Assembly (NCBI GenBank): GCA_025765615.1
Contig: JAIVFJ010000452.1
Location: 1 to 39,835 of the forward strand
Reading direction: 5' to 3'
Source: Zopfochytrium polystomum
Lineage: Eukaryota > Chytridiomycota > Chytridiomycetes > Chytridiales > Chytridiaceae
DNA: 39,835 nt
The notes beneath the pieces are model-generated. The model ran no database searches, was not told where the DNA came from, and saw nothing but the letters and a program-made list of their open reading frames with translations. The translations under genes and the position numbers were made by a program. Positions 31,688 through 39,835 of the stretch are shown piece after piece; positions within the stretch are counted from its first letter, which is position 1, and every line of letters begins with the position of its first letter.

Positions 31688-32272
31688 GCGCAACACACCC
31701 ACAGATTTTGCTCGTGACAAACACGTCGCCGCGCGCCACGACGCCTGCGGCAAAGAGCTCGCCGAGCGCCGCGCCCACGTCCGCTTCGTTCTTGTACACT
31801 TGCGCCGTGTCGATCGAGCGGTAGCTGCGGCGCGGGGCAGTGTGTTGGCGTGTGTGCGTGTGTGTGGGCGTGTGTATGGGTCAAGAAGGGGTTGGGGAGC
31901 TTGGGAAAAGGCTCGCCGTGGGCGGGCCGACCCCAGAGGATAAAAAACACCCCCCCGTCTTACCCTACGTCGATGGCTGCGCGGAGTGCGGACCTGGTGG
32001 GATGGGTGAGTTGTCAGATTTGGGCACTTCAATTCCGCTTCCGTAAGGAGACGATTCGCGTGGGAGGGGGGCCGAGCATTGGGGGGGGCGAAGCGCGGGC
32101 GTGGACCAGGGAAGGGGGGAAAGGGGGGGCGGCAGAACCTGAGCTCGTCGCCCTTCATGCGGTACGTGCCAAACGACAGCATCGGGACGACCCGTCGGGA
32201 AGACCCCGATGGCGGAGTCGATGGCCGCGGATCGGCGGACATGTCAGAGACAGTTGGTTTGAAGTAGTCCAC
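30582..32272 (-). CDS. Aldo-keto reductase, 7 exons, 320 aa
   Basis: Exons in transcript order: 32272-32139, 31993-31964, 31824-31703, 31594-31526, 31401-31193, 31103-30789, 30665-30582. All are in phase and sum to 321 codons, the usual AKR length. AKRs are cytosolic NAD(P)H-dependent reductases of aldehydes and sugars with a TIM-barrel fold. The catalytic tetrad is complete: Asp and Tyr in SIDTAQVYKNE, Lys in VFVTSKI, His in DLMLIHWPG. Further signatures are HIGVSNFTERHVEEL, the NQIEFHP strand formed across the exon 5-6 junction, and GYSPLGEG. The cofactor-binding loop is less canonical (VVVKTRS). Introns 3 and 5 hold 36-37-base poly(A) runs (poly(U) in the transcript). Substrate cannot be told. 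Confidence 0.92.
31129..31164 (+). repeat. Poly(A) run inside AKR intron 5
   Basis: 36 consecutive A on the plus strand, so poly(T) in the sense strand of the gene, about 25 bp before the 3' splice site. Confidence 0.95.
31648..31684 (+). repeat. Poly(A) run inside AKR intron 3
   Basis: 37 consecutive A on the plus strand, poly(T) in the sense strand, near the 5' part of the intron. Confidence 0.95.
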
Positions 32273-32391
32273 TCCAAACGAAAGGGACCAACACCGGCCG
32301 CGTATGGCGGGCCACGGTCGGACGCTTCATCCACATTGTTGTACGCAAACGAAAAAGAAAAAAACACGCTTCTCAGAATTAAAAAGAGCTT

Positions 32392-34646
32392 CTACAGCTT
32401 CGTCCCCGGGTCAGCAGCCTGCTGGCTCGACCACCCCGTCCACACTGCCTCCAGCCCGCGCCGCGACCCGTCGCTCCCGTCCCTCCCGTCCCCCGCCGCC
32501 ACCCCCATCGCACCTCCGGCACCGCCGCCGCCCCCCACCGGCGGGGCCGAAGCGCGCGAGGACCGCGTCAGCACCGGCGGATGCGGTAGCCCGTCCTTGG
32601 CGCCTTGTTGCTGCAGGTGAGGCGGTGGTGGATGAGGCGGACTCGGATGGTGCGGATGCCCCTGCGGAGAGGCCGCCCCCGCCGCTGCCGCGGCACCGAC
32701 AAGAGCCGTCACGGCGCCCTGCATCCCGCGAACTTGCTGCTTCAGCCCCGCGATCTCCCGCACGATCACCGTGATGTCGGAGGCGGACGCCGCCGGAGAA
32801 TGCCCAGCCTGCGCCGATGGCGGCGGGGCCGACGGCCGCGGAGAAATGCCGGCCGCCGCGGCCGCATATGCTGCTGCGTCCTGCGGCGGCGGCGCTGTAT
32901 GGGTGCCGCCCGCACTCGACTGCATCCGCGCCTCCATGACGTGCAGCGCGGCCTGGACGCGTTGCTCTTGCGCCTCTGCAAGCGCCTGGCAACCGGCGAC
33001 CGCGGCGCGGAGAGAGTCCATCTCTGCGCGGAGGGTGTGGAAAGCTTCCGGCGGCATCTGCATATGCGCCGTCGTCGGCGGCCGCGGTGGCAGCTCTGCC
33101 GCTGGGCCCGCGGCCGCGACGTCGGGGTTGTGGCCGAATCGCTGTTCTTGCTGCTGTTGCTGTTGCTGTTGTTGTTGTTGCTGCTGCATGGCGTACTGCT
33201 GCCGCAAGCCGGCCACCTCGTCGTTGAGGAGCATCAGGTCCTGGCGGAAGCCGTCCCGCTCGATGGCCATGGCGATGCGGTCCTCCTCGACTTGCTGCTG
33301 CAGCCGCGACAGCTCATCCCGGGTTGCCGAAAGCACTGTTGCTTGCTCCTCGTAGCGGAGGAGGAACGGGCTGATGAGCTTCAAAAACAAAGGAGCAAGG
33401 GATGACGTCAGTGGAAGGAGTGGCTAAATGTAAGGCCGAGCGGCTTGGGGCTCTAACCTCGTAAGGGCACTGGGACAAGTGGCCGTTCCCAAGCAGACCG
33501 CGGGCGCCCGTCCAGCTGCACCCAAAGCGCGCGTGCCGGCAGGGCACTTCGAGTTCGAGACAGTCTTGCGCGAGGTGCGCTTGCATCGCTGACGCGGCCA
33601 GTTCTTCGCCGCAAAGCGCGCACGTTTCCTCTACAGATTCATCCGCCTCGGCCGTCGCCATCTAAAAGTCACCGTTAGGGTGATCCCCAAGGGAGAGAAA
33701 TCAGGGGAGAGAATGGGATGGACTGCAAACTTGCCTCAGATCTACGAGATGCGGCGCCTGCGGCTGATTCTGTCGAGGATGAGGACGACGATGACGACGA
33801 TGACGATGACGAGGAAGAACGCACCCGCCGGTGCGTCGCCTGCGTTGCGCCAGCGTCCGTAACGGGAGCGCCAGGCTCTTCAGTGTCCATGGCCGCGAGC
33901 GAATGCGAATCCATGTGGCGCTGCAGATCGCCGAGGCGGCCGGTCCAATCGCAGATCGACGGTCCGAAAGAGTTGTTGTCGTCGTCGTCCGCGGGAGAGC
34001 CCGGCGGCGACGAGTACCGAGTCCTCTGCCGCTTCTGCGACAACGGCGACGACGACGCGGCGGCGACGGCTGTCGGATGGTCAGCGGGCGCGGCGGCGAC
34101 GGGCAGGCGGCAGCGGACAGGCAGGTCGTGGACGAGATCGGCGACGAGGCGCGGGGCGGGGCGCAGCTCGCGGATGGGTATGCGGTCGATGGGGCAGAGG
34201 GCGGACGACCGGCGGGCGGTGGCGATGCAGGCGCTGCAGAAGGAGTGGCGGCAGGGGTGGGCGTAGACGGGGTCTGCAAAGGGGAGTAGGCAGATCGCGC
34301 AGAGGAGGTTGGGATCCGGCGAGCCGGCGAAGCAGACGTCGGCGTAAGGGTGCAGCAGGTCGGCTTGCGGCCGTAGCCGATCGGGGGCGCGGCTGATCAA
34401 GGTGCTGCCGTCGAGCGGGGGTGCCGAGCTGCTGCTCCTGCTGATGTTGCTGTTGCTCGCGTGCTGGTGTTGCAGACTGTGAGGGTGAGGGTGGTGGTTG
34501 TGACGAGTGTGATGATGGTAGTGGTCGAGGCCGTCAGCGCGCCGCGTCGGCAGGGGCAGAGGCGGTGGTGGTGGAGGTGCGTAGTGGAAATACGCTGAAG
34601 AAGCGGACGCCGCCTCCGTTGCCGCTGACGATGACGACGAGTTCAT
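32392..34646 (-). CDS. TRAF6-like RING / TRAF zinc-finger protein, 3 exons
   Basis: Exons 34646-33735, 33661-33458 and 33378-32392, all phase 0, giving 700 residues. The first intron has a GC donor (GAG|GCAAGT). After a Ser- and His-rich N-terminus comes a RING near residues 115-155: LLCAICLLPFADPVYAHPC, then HSFCSACIATARRS, then CPIDR. The last ligand is Asp, the C3HC3D form of TRAF6-type rings. Exon 1 also has a second zinc-finger-like segment (ICDWTGRLGDLQRHMDSH) and a poly-Ser run. Exon 2 encodes the TRAF-type zinc fingers (CALCGEEL, CRHARFGCSWTG, HLSQCPYE). Exon 3 gives a coiled coil (RDELSRLQQQVEEDR), a poly-Gln run, a second helical stretch and a Pro/Gly-rich tail; no MATH domain is seen. 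It is probably an E3 ubiquitin ligase or scaffold. RING and fingers are seen; the activity is inferred. Confidence 0.88.
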
Positions 34647-35891
34647 TGCGCGTCCATGTCAATCGTGTCTGTCTCGAAGCCTGTGGTCGTCTGCACCTCC
34701 CGCCAGTCATGTGACAGGACTGAGAAGCCGAGAGCCCGGCAATACTGCTTCTGCTACTGCTACTACTGCACATGCCATTCGTTCACTACCAGCCAGCCCT
34801 CCACCACCGTTGCCCTTCCTCTCGAAGTGCTTCTCCTTCTCCTCCTAATCCTCTTCCTCCTCCAAGCACAACAGTGGCAATCCACAAACCATTTGTCCAT
34901 TACAGGCGAGCAGCGACTAACCTATCCATCCACCAACCCTGTCATTCATATTGGGCAAAATTGCTGCCCCTTAATAATAATCGAGCCCCATCGAGCTTTT
35001 CCGGCTGATAGCAGCTCGAGGAGGTGGTGTGTTTAGTTGGAGGTCGGCGCCAACCGACGCCTCGTGCGGCCAAATCAGGAGGTTGGCCAAATTGCTTGTG
35101 CGCAACTTTGTAAGAGCAAAGAAGTGCACTGACAGCGCGGTCGTCCGAGACATTCAAAAAAGCCCACCCAAGATGACCCCATGACCGGCAATTGCCAAAA
35201 TTAGCAAAGTTTTTGGCGGGATCAATCAATCATCCAACCACGACACGGAGTGAACAAATAAAAAGTTGTATGGGCAACGAAGAAATGTCAAATGTAAGCG
35301 AGAGAATCTCTTGAAGGCTTGCAAGAAGTGGGCTGTTGATGAAACCTCGCTAACTGAAAAATTTCAAAGCTAATATGGAAGCCTTGACCCGATCTTGCTG
35401 CCATCGCTTGCAGATTGAACAAGACCAATTGCAGCAGAAGTACTCTATATCCACTTCGATTCAAACTGGAAGGTTTTGGCAGCTGCGATAGCATTGGCTT
35501 GGTTGGGCAGCATCTGATAAACACTGACATGGATTTGACAATTAGGCTCGTATCGAAATGACGGAATCGCAGAAGCATCACAACTGCTCCTCGTAGTAGT
35601 AGTTTTGCATGGAGAAACCCAGCAGTTGTCGCCATGGATATTCAAAGTCAGTAGGGGCGCCCATTGCTTCAAACGTCCTTCCATCCTCAGGCCCGCGGAT
35701 TTCCGCTCTTCTGCTCATCTTCTCCATCCTCTTGCTTTACCAGCACAGGCCCAGATTTTATCGATCCGATGTCGAAAAGGGATCCAAAACAGTGGATACC
35801 AACATAGTGCATTCCTTCCGGAGCATCAATCTTAATTATAGGATTTAAACGCCCTGTTTTCCTCGTCGTCGACTGCTGGGCAATGGCGTGG
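34647..35891. other. Intergenic, only doubtful small ORFs
   Basis: Contains the upstream region of the TRAF-like gene. Two opposite frames near 35.6-35.9 kb are intact: plus 35609-35848 (79 aa, hydrophobic segment ISALLLIFSILLLY) and minus 35941-35687. Neither has a recognisable family and at most one can be real. Confidence 0.4.
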
Positions 35892-36395
35892 TCAATCGCC
35901 CAGCTCGTCCTCGGCTTCCAGCAGTTTGACCCGGTTCTCAACCATCTTCAACCGCACAGGCGGCGACTTCCGCTCCGTCCCGACGCTCTCCGCCTTCACG
36001 GCCCTCGGCAGCCTACCAAAGTCCGACACCGTGACGGCGCCGCCCCTGTCGATCAGAAGTTTGGATTTACAACAAAAGATTAATGGTAACTATCCCGCAT
36101 TTCTCGAAAAACTACAATCACTTACGTGGAACTGACATCTAAAATAAGGGGTTTGGATGGCTCTTAGTTGAGTGAGTACACGCAATTTAAGGAGATTGAC
36201 TGCAACTAACTGGAACATGTTTCTACCGAGGTGAACGAACTAGACCGAGAGGGCATCATTGACTTCATTAATTAACCCTCTTCAAATTTGGTGCGGATAA
36301 GCGAAGAGTTCACTCACGTGAACAGACTTTTGAGGAGGTTGGCCTGTGCTGTTGCTTTTATGTCGAGAGTTAGGGCGTAGGACACGAAGAGGTCG
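35892..36395 (-). CDS. 3' part of an unrecognised gene
   Basis: Two exons fit in phase: 36395-36318 (SDLFVSYALTLDIKATAQAN...) and 36045-35892 (GGAVTVSDFGRLPRAVKAES... ending KLLEAEDELGD, stop at 35894-35892). Donor GTGAGT and acceptor GACAG bound a 272-nt intron. The first exon follows a good acceptor (TTTGCCAG) and begins in mid-codon, so at least one upstream exon exists, which I could not fix. I do not recognise the protein; the end is charged and could be helical. Confidence 0.4.
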
Positions 36396-36604
36396 CTGGC
36401 AAAGGCAAACAGTCAGTTTAAAGCCGTTTTGGTGGCTATAGAAAATTGGCACGAAGAGGTACGGTTCAGTTTGCGCAGTAACTGCATTAACCACCTTTTG
36501 AACCAAACTGAAACAATTACTATAGGTAATTTTTGAGTTGGCAAGTCCCGTGCTCGCAGGACCCTTGTTGCACAGAGCATTTCGGCCCTCCGATTTTTCT
36601 TGAC

Positions 36605-36709
36605 ATGTCCGCCGCAATTCTCCCACAATTCACCCAAAAGGTTCAAGCAATGAACCTACCAAAACACTTGGCACGCAACACAAATGTGTGGCTGGCGTTC
36701 ACGGCATGA
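36605..36709 (+). other. Small ORF or first exon, 34 codons
   Basis: ATG 36605 reads MSAAILPQFTQKVQAMNLP, then KHLARNTNVWLAFTA and TGA. The text is of normal complexity and amphipathic. It could be a short protein or a mis-ended first exon. No domain is assigned. Confidence 0.25.
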
Positions 36710-36811
36710 TCAGACCACCAAAAGAAAGGGCAGGCAGGGCTGTTCGCTCTCTCTGTCGCTCTGCTAGGGGGCCGGCGCGGGAAGTCCATTGGGTGTTTCA
36801 AGTATGATGAA

Positions 36812-36818
36812 AGAGAGA

Positions 36819-36878
<60 letters not shown>
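36812..36878 (+). repeat. (GA)n microsatellite
   Basis: Nearly perfect GA repeat upstream of HMG-CoA reductase. Confidence 0.95.
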
Positions 36879-36991
36879 AGAGAGGGTAGCTATGGGCTGA
36901 CCCCGCGTTTTTTCGCAATTTTGTTTCGCACATTTGGGCGAGAAAAAAAACAAACAAGAGATCAATTGCGGATCGAATGATGCCACGACAT

Positions 36992-37027
<36 letters not shown>
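36992..37027 (+). repeat. (GT)n microsatellite
   Basis: Perfect GT run about 270 bp upstream of the HMG-CoA reductase start. With the GA tract before it and a CT tract at about 37147-37173 it makes a promoter built largely of dinucleotide repeats. Confidence 0.95.
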
Positions 37028-37028
<1 letters not shown>

Positions 37029-37298
37029 TCTGTCTGTCTGTCGCCCACTTTCAAACTCAGCACCCACAGAGTGGGAAATGGAAATAATCGATCGCGGAAA
37101 GGAAAGGCAGATGCACCGACAGAGAGAAAATTCTCTCACTCACTCACTCTCTGCTCTCTCTCTCTCTCTCTCTCGCTCTTTCTGGCAAAAACTCAGCCGG
37201 TCTCGCAAAGACGCCGCTGTTAGAGAGGGGAGGAGGACGACGACGACGAGGAACGAGCGCAACACCACCTACCGCAACCCTCCACCACCAGCAGCGCC

Positions 37299-39585
37299 AT
37301 GGCAACCTCCGCTGCCGCCGTGTCGGCGGCTTCTGCTGCAGCGGCAGCGACCAACAGCAACAGTAGCGCTAGCAGCAGCAGGAGCATCGGAGTCAAGCCG
37401 ACTCATCCTCCTGCGACACGAACGCCAGCCGCCGCCTCCTCAACCGCAGGGCACTGGGCGTCGCCTGCCCTGGCGGCCGTCGCGCGTCTCGCGTCCCTCC
37501 ACCCGATCGAAGTCATCGGCTTCTGCCTCTTTATCAACAGGCGCATGCTACTTTTCCCTCGTCCACACCCTCTCGTCCACCGCCTCCTCCGCGTCGCCTT
37601 CGTCCACCCGCGGCGGCCTCCTCTCCAACGCCGCGACCAGCTTCTTCGTCAAGCAAACCACGCCGTCCGCCGTCTCGGTGTCGCCGGACCGCCGTCGCCT
37701 CGTTTCCCCTACGAGAACCTGCCCCTCGCCGCGATCACGGCCGACCGCCGCCTCGTGCTCAAACAGGTCGTCGTCGACGCCCCGCAGTTTTGCCACCGCC
37801 ATCCCGCCACAGGGCGTCCTCACCAGGTCTATCCTCGCCGCCGCCGCGGAGCTGGATGACGCGGTCAGGAGGCTGGAGGAGGGCGCGTTTGGGAGAGTGT
37901 GCGCGAGGATTGGCGGGGAGGATGGGTTGGGCGACGGAGAGGAGGATGACGGATGCTTTGCGGTGTCGCCCGTCTGCGCTGTGGAGTGCCGACTCAGACG
38001 GTGCGAACGGCGCTGCGAGGCTAGGACAGCAGAAGAGGAATACGCTGCAGAGGCTGGCGGCGGCATCGGCGGGTCGCCTCGAAGCCGTGCAGTCCCGGCA
38101 TCCCTGCAAGACCCCAACCGCGCGCCACAGTCGCCGCCGCGCTCGCCGCCGCTGGCCGCCGCCGGTCAGAATTCGGCGGACGGCATCTCTCCTCGTCCAC
38201 GCCGCTTTGGCGGCCAGCTCCGCCTCTCGGACAACTTTTGCCCCGCCGCCGGTGCCCCCCGCATCATCACCCAGCAGCCCCCGCATCAGCAGCAACAGCA
38301 GCAGCAACAACACAGTCGGTCGTGTCCGTCCCGCGGATCGACGTCGCTCGTGTTTTCGTACCTGCTGGACGTGACGGACCCGGCGAGCCGCGCGGCGGCG
38401 GAAGCGTGGATGGCGGCGGTCGACGCGGTGCGCACGCCGACGCTGTACCCGCAGTACCACGCGGCGGCGCACGACGCCGGCGGCGTGACGACGTGGACGC
38501 AGATTGGTGGACCTTTAACCAGTACCTCGAGGTGAGTTTGAGGTGGCTGTGAGATGTGTGTGTGGGTTGTTGAATGGACTCGTGCCTAGGTAGCGTTCTC
38601 GTTCGTTCGTCGTCCGGACGCTTCAGCTGCACTGCTGTCTCTCTGTCGCTTTCTTTCTTCTTCTCCCCATGTCTTCTTCCTGCTGCTGCTTGCTTGCTGC
38701 TGCTCTGCTGCTCACGCCACCTCCTTAAAAAATTCAAAAACCAAAAAAAAACCAAAAAAAACAAAAACACAACGAAAACAAAAAAAACACGAAAAACAAA
38801 AAAAATTTTCACACGCAAATGCTGAACCACCACTGAACCACCAACACTCACAAATCAATCAATCAATCAATCAATCAACTCAGACGTCCAGCAGCACGGA
38901 CCTCCTCGTGTTTGCCATCAGTTTCTGCCTCATGCACGCCACCTTCATCACGCTCTTCCTCAACATGCGCAAGGTCGGCTCGCGATTCACCCTCGGTAAG
39001 TGAATTATGGGTGGTGATTGGCGAGTGAAATACTCCCGACACTCACACATCATCACACATACAGGCTTTGCCGTCCTCGTCAACGGCACCTTCGCCGTCG
39101 TCGTCGCCCTGCTGATCTCGGTGCGCACGAACCGCATCATGAACTTTATCCAGCTCTGGTCGGTATACATTTCATTCCTTTCTGCCTCTTCTTTTCTTTC
39201 ATTTTATTCCCCCTTACTAAACAAACCCACACTCGAAAACACACAACACACACATACACACAACAACACAACAACAAACAGTGAAGCCCTCCCATTCCTC
39301 GTCGTCACCATCGGCTTGAAAAGCCCTACGTCCTCACCCAAGCCATCGTCGAGTCGCCCGGCGACGTGTCCGAAAAAGTTCGCGCCGGCGTCCTCCGCGT
39401 CGGCCCCCGCTCATCATGGACTACTGCGTCGAGGTCGCCGTCCTCTTCCTCGGTGGCCTGTCCGGCATCAGCGGCGGCCTACAGGAGTTTAGCCTCATCG
39501 CCGCAATCATCCTCGCGTTCGACGGCATTTTTGTTTACAATGTTTTGTCAGTGCTGTCGCTGAAGCTTGAGGTGAGAGAAGGGGG

Positions 39586-39625
<40 letters not shown>

Positions 39626-39835
39626 GCGAAGCGGAGTTGACGTTGGAATCCCCTCTCACCCCTCAACAGCTCAAGAACATTAGAGAAGGCACCGTTTCTG
39701 CATCGGCGTCGTCCACCGGCAAGACGGGTCCACGGCCGCCCCACAGCGGGAAACCCGCAAAGTTGGGCCTGGGGACGGAGGCGGGCGGCGCCGCGTCGGA
39801 CCTGGAGAGCAGGATCTCGTCAAAGGCAAAGCTTG
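37299..39835 (+). CDS. HMG-CoA reductase, N-terminal part, frame-broken, cut by window
   Basis: Membrane part of the enzyme that makes mevalonate for sterol synthesis in the ER. Exons: 37299-38531, 38884-38995, 39065-39158, 39282-39571, 39670 to the window end. The sterol-sensing segment is clear: DLLVFAISFCLMHATFITLF and MRKVGSRFTLG, then FAVLVNGTFAVVVALLISV, then EALPFLVVTIG and KPYVLTQAIVESP, then a last membrane helix (SLIAAIILAFDGIFVYNVLS). The first transmembrane segment is HPIEVIGFCLFI plus CYFSLVHTLS. The coding text changes frame at about 37540, near 37690, near 37800, near 38490, at about 39318 (one base missing in IGFEKP) and at about 39405 (one base missing in a C run). No stop interrupts the correct-frame text. 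The catalytic domain lies beyond the window. Either the assembly has indels here or the gene is a young pseudogene. Confidence 0.8.
39588..39623 (+). repeat. (GT)n in an HMG-CoA reductase intron
   Basis: Perfect GT run inside the 98-nt intron 39572-39669, close to the 5' splice site. Confidence 0.9.

Noticed and set aside
36030..36137. Thirteen-base mini-exon between acceptor TTTTAG (36138) and donor GTAAGT (36124) on minus
   Set aside because: Including it shifts the last exon into a frame with an early stop; skipping it keeps the frame open to 35892.
36934..37298. Upstream extension of the HMG-CoA reductase frame through the GT and CT repeats
   Set aside because: The open stretch encodes Val-Cys and Leu-Ser repeats from microsatellites. 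The ATG at 37299 is followed by coding-like text leading to HPIEVIG.
1..39835. Bacterial operon or phage interpretation
   Set aside because: Introns, poly(A) signals, nuclear tRNA, LTR elements and the gene families are eukaryotic.

Overview
This is eukaryotic nuclear DNA. It shows GT-AG introns of about 40-350 nt (two with GC donors), CTAAC/CTGAC-type branch sites, a nuclear tRNA-Gly, poly(A) signals, LTR retroelements, a tRNA-derived SINE and many dinucleotide microsatellites. Coding parts are GC- and CpG-rich. The gene set (URI1/Bud27 prefoldin, HMG-CoA reductase with sterol-sensing segment, aldo-keto reductase, TRAF6-like RING ligase) and the short introns fit a fungus best, perhaps an early-diverging one. 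The lineage is inference; no single marker settles it.

Layout. 0.3-1.0 kb: leucine-rich-repeat gene with frame breaks. 1.1-4.8 kb: nine-exon URI1/Bud27 homologue. 4.9-7.6 kb: debris and one intact member of an unrecognised local gene family (here 'family A'), a fragment of the neighbouring secreted-protein gene, and a duplicated URI1 3' end. 8.1-10.5 kb (minus): eight-exon gene for a predicted secreted protein with ADP-ribosyltransferase-like motifs and a histone-H1-like basic tail. 11.1-12.6 and 20.2-21.7 kb: two copies of a 1.5-kb segmental duplication, each with a family A gene. 25.9-26.9 kb: a further family A gene. 12.8-25 kb otherwise: repeat-rich DNA with a decayed Ty1/copia element, two LTR copies of one family (one hit by a nested solo LTR), an unknown degenerate mobile-type ORF, a SINE, and a long CpG-poor stretch. 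27-30 kb: low-complexity DNA with no confident gene, plus dispersed repeats that recur inverted at 12.5-13.8 kb. 30.3-39.8 kb: tRNA-Gly, aldo-keto reductase (minus), TRAF6-like ligase (minus), an unrecognised minus-strand gene end, and HMG-CoA reductase (plus, cut by the window end).

The right-hand genes are ordinary housekeeping or signalling genes with no operon-like relation. The left and middle parts are a recently reshuffled neighbourhood in which a block holding the URI1 3' end, the ART-like gene and family A has been copied, truncated and partly inverted. The most novel candidates are family A (four intact genes and one broken copy, no recognised domain) and the secreted ART-like protein with its lysine/alanine/proline tail.
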